Positions 1-6,820 of a stretch of DNA of 8,183 nucleotides are shown piece after piece. A program made the translations under genes and the position numbers. The notes under the pieces were generated by a model. The model was given only the letters and a program-made list of their open reading frames with translations. It was not told the DNA's origin and ran no database searches. The DNA comes from Anaerolineales bacterium UBA4823 (GTDB lineage: Bacteria > Chloroflexota > Anaerolineae > Anaerolineales > UBA4823), in the NCBI GenBank assembly GCA_002402275.1, contig DHFN01000189.1, positions 315 through 8,497 of the forward strand, written 5' to 3'. Numbering within the stretch: position 1 is the first letter of the stretch; the number at the start of each line of letters is the position of its first letter.

Positions 1-1
1 T

Positions 2-1453
2 TCAATTAACTCCTATCGCTTGACTATGGAAAATGTTATTCCTGACCAAGACGAACCAAATGATAAAAATGCTGAAGCAACTTATTGGGATTTATCGCAG
101 GGGGCGAAACAAGGTTATTTTTGGGATATTATCCACGGAGAAGCAGATTATTATAAATTTGTTGCACCAGCAACCCAAGATCAATCTGGGATCACTTTTG
201 AGATCACAAACCCAGCACCCAATAATCAGATTGGAATGAGATTAATGAATGCCAAAGGTTATACACTCAACTATGTTAAAGGGCAGCCGGGTGCGCCGGT
301 CAGTTTAAACTACCCATTGGTAGCCAATAAAATCTATTTTCTACGGATTTCCTCTTATAATCATAAGACTTCTCTAGAACCTTATACCCTGCGAGCGATC
401 TATGCACCAGGCGAATCAACGCTTAACGAACGGTCGGTACGTTTCTTTGGGCGAGTACAATTACAGAACCTGATTCCTGTTCCTCTCCAAGGAGTGGAAA
501 TTTATGTGCAGGTTGCTGAAAAACCACCAGTTTTACTAGATACAACCGATCGATCCGGTAACTTTGAAGGTAATGTTACGATAGCCGAGGGACAAGAGTT
601 GATAGCTTGGGCAGTTAAACTCAATTACCAGTTCTCTCCTCGGTCAGCTAATTGGATAGCCGATGCAGCTTCGCGTTCCCATAAATTTAGTTTCAAAGGG
701 ACTGAAGCGGTGGTCATATTGCCCACTCCGCTTCCAACCGTTGAATCTACCTCCACCCAAATACCCTCGCCAAAACCAAGTCCTTCGAAATCTCCCCAAC
801 CTCATCCGCAGAAAACCCAAACAAAAACCCCGCAACCTCCCTCTTCGACCCAATCTACGAGCATTGGGCAAGCCAGCATTTCTGGACATCTCTGGCGTTT
901 GTTCCCTCAATCGCAGCCTGCCGGCGTGGGTGCTGCGATGATAAATCTTACCGTTAATGGAGCGGAACAATCTCAGGTGATCTCTCAAATTGATGGTTCT
1001 TATACTATCCTGCTTAACAATTTGCAGGTAGGGGATCAATTACGTATGACGGCAAGCGGTCAGGAGGATCAATTCGAGCCATTCAATTATGAATGGCAAG
1101 TCGAGTCGGGAATTACACATTGGGTTTTCGATTATTATTCTTACTGGGGAACCATTACTCCACCCGCTCGAGATGATCAGAATAAACTGTATGGGCAACT
1201 AACCGATTCACAAGGCAAAGGTATTCCTAACCAATATATCCTGGTTCAAATGGGGACGTCGGATGCTTATCAGATCATCGGGCCAACCGATGCGAAAGGA
1301 TATTATCAAGGGTACGTCCGTTTACCCTGGCGGATCATGGTGACGGTTTGGGTGGAATCGGGTGGTTTTGTTCCCTCCCGTTACCAATTCTTCCATGCCT
1401 ATGCTTCGGAAAACCGGCAGATTAATTTTACCCAGGTGAGTATTCAAAAATGA
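2..1453 (+). CDS. Secreted multi-domain protein with PPC-type and carboxypeptidase-regulatory-like domains (5' end outside window)
   Basis: Seen: the frame is open from base 2 without a stop, so the gene starts upstream. The TTG at 20 and ATG at 26 are internal codons, not starts. Numbering residues from the TTG, the DEPND signature at 11-15 opens a PPC-type beta-sandwich domain (about 11-128, ending YTLRAIYAP). Three carboxypeptidase-regulatory/Cna-B-like sandwich domains follow at about 140-227 (DTTDRSGNFEG), 286-372 (SQIDGSYTI) and 388-474 (GPTDAKGYYQG). Residues 234-285 form a low-complexity Pro/Ser/Thr/Lys linker between the first and second of these. Known: PPC domains sit at the C-terminal side of secreted proteases and other exported proteins, and the regulatory-like domains are non-catalytic stalk or binding modules. 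Inferred: this is an extracellular or surface protein, and any catalytic domain would lie upstream. The few residues before the TTG (ending SYRLT) look like the last strand of another PPC copy, which suggests a tandem. No catalytic motif, membrane anchor or sorting signal is visible in this part. It ends with TGA. Confidence 0.8.
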   Translation, partial: SINSYRLTMENVIPDQDEPNDKNAEATYWDLSQGAKQGYFWDIIHGEADYYKFVAPATQDQSGITFEITNPAPNNQIGMRLMNAKGYTLNYVKGQPGAPVSLNYPLVANKIYFLRISSYNHKTSLEPYTLRAIYAPGESTLNERSVRFFGRVQLQNLIPVPLQGVEIYVQVAEKPPVLLDTTDRSGNFEGNVTIAEGQELIAWAVKLNYQFSPRSANWIADAASRSHKFSFKGTEAVVILPTPLPTVESTSTQIPSPKPSPSKSPQPHPQKTQTKTPQPPSSTQSTSIGQASISGHLWRLFPQSQPAGVGAAMINLTVNGAEQSQVISQIDGSYTILLNNLQVGDQLRMTASGQEDQFEPFNYEWQVESGITHWVFDYYSYWGTITPPARDDQNKLYGQLTDSQGKGIPNQYILVQMGTSDAYQIIGPTDAKGYYQGYVRLPWRIMVTVWVESGGFVPSRYQFFHAYASENRQINFTQVSIQK

Positions 1454-1492
1454 AATTCACCTAGGAGTAATCCAAAAAGAAGACCGGTAGTT

Positions 1493-1558
1493 TAATCCGT
1501 AGGGTCACCCTTGTTAATTGAAAGTCAGGTTGCAAACTTGACCTACCCATGCGGATTA
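1493..1558. repeat. 66-bp imperfect palindrome, REP/MITE-like
   Basis: Outer arms taatccg (1493-1499) and cggatta (1552-1558) are perfectly complementary. Inside them, gtagggtca (1499-1507) pairs with tgacctac (1539-1546) with one bulged G. A competing inner hairpin is gtcaggt (1524-1530) with acttgac (1536-1542), which needs one G-T pair. It lies 39 nt after the stop of the upstream gene. The shape fits a dispersed REP-like element. There is no T run after it, so a terminator role is not supported. Confidence 0.55.
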
Positions 1559-1665
1559 TCATTCGTTTAAAATTTACGATAGATTTCCATCCCCGTAGCT
1601 CACGCTTGCAGTGAACCTTTTTTGCATTTACTCTCGTGCCGTTTCTCCACCCCATCCCTAAACCC

Positions 1666-1702
1666 CCTCGTAGGGGCGACCCATGTGTGCCTACCATCCC
1701 AT
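1666..1702 (+). repeat. 37-bp direct repeat, left copy flanking the restriction-modification cassette
   Basis: This 37-bp segment is identical, base for base, to 4250-4286. It begins cctcgtaggggcgaccc and ends ctaccatcccat. Looser similarity (about two thirds of positions, including ccatccc) continues for roughly 25 bp to the left of both copies, so the repeat was originally longer. The gtagg at 1670-1674 can pair with cctac at 1690-1694. The two copies bracket the AT-rich methyltransferase/nuclease cassette. Confidence 0.85.
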
Positions 1703-1765
1703 TATTCGACAACGGGTGTATTGATAAGGCAAGAAAGATAGCTAAAGACGGGTCGCCCATCCTAC
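1670..1765. repeat. About 96-bp element with inverted ends (MITE/REP pair-like)
   Basis: The left end gtaggggcgaccc (1670-1682) recurs inverted at 1750-1765 as gggtcgcccatcctac, complementary except for three extra bases. The interior (1703-1749) has no coding potential that I can see. Paired inverted ends around a short non-coding core are typical of REP doublets or small MITEs. The right copy of the direct repeat at 4250 has only the left end of this unit. No target-site duplication is evident. Confidence 0.45.
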
Positions 1766-2172
1766 AAATTATTTGATACCTTATTAAACCTCTTTTGAAA
1801 TGGTCAAAACAGGAATGGAAACCTTTGTTTATTTTTAGCATTTTCATGCAATACAATAAACCAAAATCATTGCAGGATATTTGTTTTCCAAAAATTATAG
1901 AGGTTTGAATGTATGAAGCCCACAAATAACAGATTATTCTTTGAATGGAAAACGGGATTGGCGATAAAATATACAGGATAATTAATATTATAGCGAAAAT
2001 TCCGGTCAATAAATTGAGGAATGAAGGTTCTGTAAGGAATAAAGTAAAATTAACTGTTCCTCAGAATTCATCCCTATCGCTGAATCTATCCACTGAAATT
2101 CAAGGAAACACCATGACAGGTGTTACCATTTACAGTATTTTGAAAGTTAGTCTTGTAATTCTTGAGGAAAGA

Positions 2173-3006
2173 ATGAGCACATATCATAAGCTAATAATTG
2201 GAAATTGCACGAGCATGAAAGAAATATCGGATGGTAACATTAATTTAATCGTTACATCACCTCCGTATTTTAATGCTCCTTTTGATTACGAAGGTTTATA
2301 TAATAGTTACGAACAATATCTGAATGTTCTCAAAAATGTAGCTGAAGAATCTTTTCGGGTTCTTCAGAATGGCAGAATTTTTGTACTAAACATTGATGAC
2401 ATGTTAATTGATGGGGAAAAGTTTCCAATTGTGGCGGATGCCACACGGATATTTTTGGAGGCCGGTTTTCGATATCGTGACAGAATTATCTGGAAGAAAC
2501 CGGATGGTTATTTAAGAATTAGCCGGAGGAGCGGCGTCATTCTTCAAAATCCCTATCCAATGTATTTTTATCCGGATAATCTTTTAGAAAGTATCATTAT
2601 TTTTCAGAAAGGGAGATTTGATTACAAATCAATACCTCGGGAAACTAGGGAAGCTTCTAAAATTGACTTGAAAGAATTTCAAGATAATAAATGGTACATG
2701 ACTCTCTGGGAAATGGTGAATGTCTTGCCCGGTTCAACAATAGAAAAATGTATTGCTGCATTTCCGGATGAATTAGCCTATCGATGCATTAAGTTATTTT
2801 CCTATGTGGGTGAAACCGTCCTTGATCCTTTTTGTGGTAGTGGGACGACACTGAAGGTTGCCAGAGAATTGGGTCGAAATAGCATCGGAATAGAAATCAA
2901 TGACTCTTTATTGTCAATTATTAAAACGAAAATGGGTTTCGATGGGCAAACTTTGATATTTAATCAAGAAGACAAATTCGAATATATCCTGAGGGAAGAA
3001 AAATAA
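2173..3006 (+). CDS. Beta-class DNA amino-methyltransferase (N4-cytosine or N6-adenine) of a type II restriction-modification system
   Basis: Transfers a methyl group from S-adenosylmethionine to an exocyclic amino group in DNA, protecting the host's sites. Seen (277 residues from the ATG at 2173): catalytic motif IV TSPPY at 28-32, then a variable middle that probably carries the target recognition region. After it come motif X-like FPDELAYRCIKLFS at about 197-210, SAM-binding motif I DPFCGSGTT at 218-226 and motif II GIEIN at 239-243. The order IV, then X and I, is that of the beta class (N6_N4_Mtase family). Known: an SPPY tetrad is commoner in N4-cytosine enzymes and DPPY in N6-adenine enzymes, so N4-cytosine is favoured but not certain. 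The start was chosen because GAGGA (2164-2168) sits 4 nt before it and the core fold begins at once (YHKLIIGNC). In-frame ATGs at 2113 and 1945 are less likely. The nuclease-like gene begins 1 nt after its stop. The gene is AT-rich compared with the flanking genes, which suggests transfer. The target site cannot be read from the sequence. Confidence 0.9.
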   Translation: MSTYHKLIIGNCTSMKEISDGNINLIVTSPPYFNAPFDYEGLYNSYEQYLNVLKNVAEESFRVLQNGRIFVLNIDDMLIDGEKFPIVADATRIFLEAGFRYRDRIIWKKPDGYLRISRRSGVILQNPYPMYFYPDNLLESIIIFQKGRFDYKSIPRETREASKIDLKEFQDNKWYMTLWEMVNVLPGSTIEKCIAAFPDELAYRCIKLFSYVGETVLDPFCGSGTTLKVARELGRNSIGIEINDSLLSIIKTKMGFDGQTLIFNQEDKFEYILREEK

Positions 3007-3007
3007 A

Positions 3008-4084
3008 ATGGATATCTATGCTGAAATAATCGGCATTATTTATAAACCATTTTTGTGTAAACCATTGAAAACTTTTTCAATTGATGATTTAGAAACCGTT
3101 ATTAATCATAATACTGCGTTTATTCTCAATTTTGCCAAAGATGTGCAGCTTGCATTAAGCTGGTGGGTTTCGGCTAAAAGGACAAGGTCATATCCTTATG
3201 CACGCGTTTATGATATGCTTGGTTTTCAAGGTAAAAAAGTGACAATCATTCCTTTTATGAAAGATGAAGGCCGAGAAGGTGATAGGGATTACTTACAGAA
3301 GGATACTATATCTTTGATGAGTTTATTATGAATTTATGTCATTATTTCTTATTATAACCAGGCGGAAAAAAGTAAACGATATACCCATAAGATAACCAAG
3401 CAAAAGTTTGATATTAATCATATAAAAACAAATTTAGTTAATCTGTTGAACTATCAATCTGATCCACTCCATTGGAATCTGTCTCAAATTGAGAATATAG
3501 GGCCAATTGGCGAAAAGGCACTTACTGCGTATAGAAAAATATCTCAACAATTGAATGTAGAAATGCACCCATTCAATACAGCCGAAGATCGGATCCACGA
3601 ATTAATAGAAAGTAAAGAAAACTTTATTAACCTATCCAGGAATTTGGCTAAGAGAGCTCAAAATCGAGAAAGGAAAACGATACAGCCAAAAGAACAACTT
3701 AATGGAACCAAGGCAATAATATCCATCAAAAATTACCTTGGTGGATATTATTATTTTACAACGGATGAAACCGAAATTGTCCAAGATTCAATTCGCCTCA
3801 TAGAAGGAAAACATTCAAAAAGAAATATCATAACTTCCACTGAAGATATTAAAGATGGATTGCTCAAAATGATCCTCTTTACAAACCTCAAAAACGTAAT
3901 AATTGGGAATAAGGAATATAAGCCTATTCCTACTTTGAAACTTACCAGCGATATAGAGTTTTCTGCAGATAAACTCAAACCCTCGAAAAAAGAAATGCTA
4001 AGATTATTATATGCAGAATCAATTGCGGATAACTTTGATGTTTTTCTCAATGACACTAAGCTTCAAAATATTCAAATAATCTAA
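3008..4084 (+). pseudogene. Probable type II restriction endonuclease, interrupted by one in-frame TGA
   Basis: Seen: one continuous reading frame of 358 codons runs from ATG 3008 to the TAA ending at 4084, broken only by TGA at 3329-3331 (codon 108). The part before the stop ends DTISLMSLL. The same frame continues straight after it as IYVIISYYNQAEKSKRY and on through HWNLSQ and SIKNYLGGYYYFTTDE, with protein-like character throughout. The gene starts 1 nt after the methyltransferase stop, with a weak GAGGG (2991-2995) about 12 nt before the ATG, and has the same AT-rich composition. Inferred: its position and about 358-residue size fit the nuclease partner of a type II system. An acidic stretch at residues 86-99 (DEGREGDRDYLQKD) could hold catalytic residues, but I cannot assign a PD-(D/E)XK or other active site or name a family. 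The TGA needs only one base change from Gly, Arg, Leu, Trp, Cys or Ser codons. Restart on the 3' side would need the TTG at 3446 or a later ATG. The product is probably inactive unless the stop is read through or is a sequencing error. Confidence 0.75.
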
Positions 4085-4249
4085 ACTAGTAATTTTATAG
4101 CGGTAACAAAACAAAATTTGTGTTTATAAAATCAACAAACTGACTCTAGACGAGGGTAGGATAAATTCAATTATTCATAAAAGAAAGTTATTATTAAGCT
4201 GTCCCGGAAAATATTCTCACAACATTTTCCCGCTACCATCCCCGAATCA

Positions 4250-4286
4250 CCTCGTAGGGGCGACCCATGTGTGCCTACCATCCCAT
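4250..4286 (+). repeat. 37-bp direct repeat, right copy flanking the restriction-modification cassette
   Basis: Identical to 1666-1702 over all 37 bases and in the same orientation. Divergence begins immediately to the right (ctatatcc here, tattcgac there). The inverted right arm seen after the left copy (1750-1765) is absent here, so this copy is partial. It lies just upstream of the likely promoter and start of the membrane-protein gene, and the longest open frame of that gene begins inside it. Confidence 0.85.
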
Positions 4287-4302
4287 CTATATCCTGTTTC
4301 TT

Positions 4303-4308
4303 TATAAT
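4303..4308 (+). promoter_or_regulatory. Candidate -10 box for the membrane-protein/flavoprotein operon
   Basis: A perfect TATAAT lies 25 nt before the chosen GTG start at 4334, which would leave a short leader. The corresponding -35 position falls inside the 37-bp repeat and does not resemble TTGACA. The call therefore rests on the -10 alone, in a locally AT-rich stretch. Confidence 0.35.
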
Positions 4309-4333
4309 CCACTTACATGATAGAATTAGCAGC

Positions 4334-5344
4334 GTGAAAAACTGGCGCTTCTGGTTGGGAGTGGTGATCAGCCTGTTCTTTTTAGGTTGGGTACTTAAAG
4401 ACCTGCTTCCCGAACTCGATCAATTTTGGATAGCCTTACGCACAGCCAACTATTGGTGGATTTTGCCGGGTATTTTGGTTTATTTTATGGGGGTTTGGGC
4501 GCGCGCCTGGCGTTGGCATTACCTGCTGCGTAAAATCAAACCAGTACCCACGCGGGTCATGTTCCCCATTGTGGCGATTGGTTATATGGGCAATAATATC
4601 TATCCCGCCCGAGCTGGAGAGCTTCTGCGGGCAGTGGTACTAAAAAAGCGCGAAGGCGTGGCAATCTCCGCTTCCCTGGCTACGATTATCGTGGAGCGAA
4701 TCTTTGATGGGGTGGTCATGCTGGCTTTTGTGTTTGTCAATATTCCCGAGTTGTCCCGTCTGACCGGAGGTTCTGGGGTAGTTGGAACGATCAGTATCCA
4801 ACAGGTTGCCATCTGGGGAAGTATTTTGTTCTTTGGCGCTTTACTGTTGTTTTTAATTGCGGCTATGTTCCCTCAGCCAACTCAAACACTGGTTAATTGG
4901 ATTGCTCAGCGCTTTCTACCAAAAAGTTGGCGAGAAAAAACCATGGGGCTCACCGAACGCTTTCTCAGCGGTCTAGCAGCATTACGTTCGCCGGTAGATG
5001 TCTGGATGGTATTCCTGACCTCGGTAGTTATCTGGTTATTCGAAACTGGAAAATATTGGTTCGTGATGCATGCTTTTCCATTCCAGGTGAGTTTCTTTGC
5101 CCTGATGCTGATGAATGGCATCGTCAATCTGGCAACCACAATCCCCTCCGCGCCAGGGTACATTGGCACCTTTGATAAACCAGGCATCGCGGTGCTGGTG
5201 GCCTATGGAGTCAATGTTGCGGTAGCCTCCAGTTACACGATAGTTTTACATATCGCTTTATGGTTACCAATCACTGTGTTAGGGGCTTACTATTTCTGGC
5301 AGGAAGGGATGCGTTGGGAAGAAGCAGTCGAGGTGGCTGAATGA
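4334..5344 (+). CDS. UPF0104 / lysylphosphatidylglycerol synthase-like integral membrane protein
   Basis: A polytopic inner-membrane protein of the family related to the transmembrane part of MprF. Members are often annotated as flippase-like domain proteins, and most have no proven substrate. Seen (336 residues from GTG 4334): hydrophobic spans at about 6-21, 42-57, 76-86, 113-137, 155-178, 223-236, 252-270, 283-298 and 301-321. Family motifs are NNIYPARAGELLR at 87-99, VER at 120-122 and PSAPGYIGTFD at 271-281. The frame is open further upstream to a GTG at 4271, but that start lies in the 37-bp repeat and adds 21 residues unlike the family. GTG 4334 puts the first membrane span where expected, although no clear ribosome binding site precedes it. 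The stop overlaps the next start (ATGA, 5341-5344), so the two are probably translationally coupled. Inferred role: membrane lipid or glycan-lipid handling together with the flavoprotein. Confidence 0.85.
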   Translation: MKNWRFWLGVVISLFFLGWVLKDLLPELDQFWIALRTANYWWILPGILVYFMGVWARAWRWHYLLRKIKPVPTRVMFPIVAIGYMGNNIYPARAGELLRAVVLKKREGVAISASLATIIVERIFDGVVMLAFVFVNIPELSRLTGGSGVVGTISIQQVAIWGSILFFGALLLFLIAAMFPQPTQTLVNWIAQRFLPKSWREKTMGLTERFLSGLAALRSPVDVWMVFLTSVVIWLFETGKYWFVMHAFPFQVSFFALMLMNGIVNLATTIPSAPGYIGTFDKPGIAVLVAYGVNVAVASSYTIVLHIALWLPITVLGAYYFWQEGMRWEEAVEVAE

Positions 5345-6654
5345 CAGAAAATCAAAAAAACATTGCTATTATAGGAGCTGGATTTTCGGGTTTATCTGCA
5401 GCTTATGACTTGCTCAAAGCTGGTCAACAGGTAACGATCTATGAGGCGGATGAAAAAGCAGGTGGGCTGGCGCAAGGATTTAAAGAACCTTATTGGGATT
5501 GGAGCGTAGAAAAATATTATCACCACTGGTTTGCCACTGACCGGCACATTCTATCGCTCATTGATGAGCTCGGCTGGCGCGATCAGGTCGTTTTTCCCCG
5601 TCCTTATACGGTTATTTATTATAAAGGCAAGTTTTACCCGTTTGATTCGGTTTTACAAGCGGCTTTGTTCCCCGGTTTAGGATGGGGAATTGATAAAGTT
5701 CGTTTTGGATTGGTGGGGGTTTACCTACGATTGACCAATAACTGGCGCGCTTTAGAGAAAACTACCGTGGATGCCTGGATGCGTCATTGGGCAGGCGATC
5801 GGGTGTATGAGTTGATGTGGCAGCCACTGATGAATGGGAAATTCGGTGAAAAATATGCCACTCAAGTCAATATGGCTTGGATGTGGGCGCGTCTCAAAGC
5901 CCGTACCACCCGTCTAGGGACATTCAAGGGGGGATTTCAAGAGTTCGCGAACCGTTTCAGCCGCCGGCTGGTTGAAATGGGAGCAGATTTAAACTTCTCT
6001 ACGCCCGTTCAACATATTTCAAGGCAAGCTGATGGAAAATTTATGGTTACCGCTTCAGCTACCTTGAAGGAATTCGATCGGGTACTGGTCACCCTTTCAC
6101 CAATGATGATGGCGCGTCTTTCCGATCAATTGCCTCAGGATTATCTACAAGGTCTTTTAAACTTAAAAAGCATGGGCGCAGTGGTGATGATTATGTCTTT
6201 AAAATACCAGCTCTCAAAGGAAGGTTATTACTGGTATAACATCCCCAAATCGGCTGGCTTTCCTTTCCTAGCCTTAGTGGAGCATACCAACTACCTTTCC
6301 CCCAGTTATTATGGCGGTGACCATATTGTTTACTGCGGAGATTATCTGGATACCGATCACGAATACTTTCAACTCAGTCAAGATGAACTCTTAAAGCGAT
6401 TCATCCCGGCTTTAGAGAGGATCAATCCGCAGTTTTCGCGGGAATGGATTAAGAATGTTTGGTTGTTCCGCACTGCCTACGCCCAACCGGTGCCTTTGAT
6501 CAACCATTCTCAAAACATCCCTCCCATTCCAACACCCGTGCCAGGATTATATTTTGCCAGCATGAGTCAGGTTTACCCTTGGGATCGGGGAACGAATTAT
6601 GCAGTGGAAATCGGTCGGCGGGCAGCTCGGCTCATCCTTGAATCGCTCTCTTGA
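5341..6654 (+). CDS. FAD-dependent oxidoreductase, amine-oxidase / protoporphyrinogen-oxidase-like fold
   Basis: A soluble flavoprotein of the amine oxidase superfamily. Seen (437 residues): the N-terminal dinucleotide-binding motif IIGAGFSGLSAAYDL (10-24), followed by the ribose-binding glutamate and GG of YEADEKAGG (34-42). The C-terminal FAD-contacting motif is YPWDRGTNYAVEIGRRAA (412-429). EKYYHHWFATD at 57-67 resembles the segment after the FAD motif in membrane-pathway members of this group. The length is normal and the protein appears complete. The start is supported by GAGGTGG at 5330-5336. The ATG overlaps the stop of the UPF0104-like gene by 4 bp, which indicates one transcript. Known: this fold covers protoporphyrinogen oxidases, carotenoid desaturases and UDP-galactopyranose mutase relatives, so the fold alone does not fix the substrate. 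Inferred: the coupling suggests a lipid or polyprenyl-linked substrate. A heme role is less likely because no heme gene is nearby. Confidence 0.85.
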   Translation: MTENQKNIAIIGAGFSGLSAAYDLLKAGQQVTIYEADEKAGGLAQGFKEPYWDWSVEKYYHHWFATDRHILSLIDELGWRDQVVFPRPYTVIYYKGKFYPFDSVLQAALFPGLGWGIDKVRFGLVGVYLRLTNNWRALEKTTVDAWMRHWAGDRVYELMWQPLMNGKFGEKYATQVNMAWMWARLKARTTRLGTFKGGFQEFANRFSRRLVEMGADLNFSTPVQHISRQADGKFMVTASATLKEFDRVLVTLSPMMMARLSDQLPQDYLQGLLNLKSMGAVVMIMSLKYQLSKEGYYWYNIPKSAGFPFLALVEHTNYLSPSYYGGDHIVYCGDYLDTDHEYFQLSQDELLKRFIPALERINPQFSREWIKNVWLFRTAYAQPVPLINHSQNIPPIPTPVPGLYFASMSQVYPWDRGTNYAVEIGRRAARLILESLS

Positions 6655-6820
6655 AAGATATTCGAAAATAGCTTTATTTTATGCGATCGGCATTTACCAA
6701 AAATGGTGGAGAGCATGAAAAATAGCCTCCTGTAATGAATATTGAACAGTATCGAAAGATGCGCCAATCGGTGAATTCTTTCCTGTGAAGTAGATAATTC
6801 CAATAAGGTGTAAAAACTCA

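Larger units (their letters stand above)
1454..2172. other. Gene-free stretch with palindromic repeats, upstream of the methyltransferase
   Basis: I see no convincing gene here. The left half (to about 1765) holds the two palindromic repeat elements listed separately. A small tcac/gtga hairpin (1600-1603 / 1611-1614) followed by a short T run at 1617-1622 is too weak to call a terminator. The right half (about 1766-2172) is AT-rich like the cassette that follows. A possible promoter for the methyltransferase is TTGAAT at 1941-1946 and TAAAAT at 1965-1970 (18-bp spacer), which would give a leader of about 200 nt. An alternative is TTGCAG 1870-1875 with TTATAG 1895-1900. Neither is strong. The methyltransferase frame is open back to an ATG at 1945, but the translation of that extension does not look like protein. 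Confidence 0.6.
4085..4333. other. AT-rich spacer between the cassette and the membrane-protein gene
   Basis: This holds the end of the AT-rich island and the right copy of the 37-bp repeat. Two hairpins are possible. attttata (4092-4099) can pair with tataaaat (4125-4132) across a 25-nt loop just after the nuclease stop. ggaaaat (4206-4212) pairs perfectly with attttcc (4224-4230) across an 11-nt loop. Neither is GC-rich with a T tail, so neither is a clear intrinsic terminator. A very short ATG frame at 4317 (six codons) ends on the GTG of the next gene and is probably chance. Confidence 0.5.

Noticed and set aside
644..1039. Minus-strand open frame rich in Arg and Gly inside the PPC-type gene
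   Set aside because: It is the complement of the Pro/Ser/Thr linker region and reflects biased codons, with no independent coding signal.
1909..1980. Short frames starting at ATG 1909 and ATG 1913, considered as a controller protein gene
   Set aside because: They end after 6 and 22 codons, far too short for a helix-turn-helix controller protein, and have no ribosome binding site that stands out.
1461..2009. Open frame of 182 codons on the minus strand
   Set aside because: It runs across both palindromic repeats and the AT-rich spacer. Its translation includes the repeat itself (MVGTHGSPLRGG) and shows no domain-like character, so it is a product of the repeats.
1945..2172. In-frame N-terminal extension of the methyltransferase (76 codons)
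   Set aside because: The translation is not protein-like, methyltransferases of this class begin close to the YHKLIIGNC segment, and a good ribosome binding site lies just before ATG 2173.
1454..2172. CRISPR array or tRNA/attachment site at the island edge
   Set aside because: There are no regularly spaced repeats and no tRNA-like cloverleaf or tRNA 3' end in the spacer, and no integrase gene is in the window.
3446..4084. Separate gene starting at TTG 3446
   Set aside because: The same frame is open back to the TGA at 3329 and the sequence before 3446 is protein-like, so it is the downstream part of the interrupted nuclease gene.
4092..4132. attttata/tataaaat hairpin as terminator of the cassette
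   Set aside because: The stem is AT-only with a 25-nt loop and no T tail, and is expected by chance in this AT-rich stretch.
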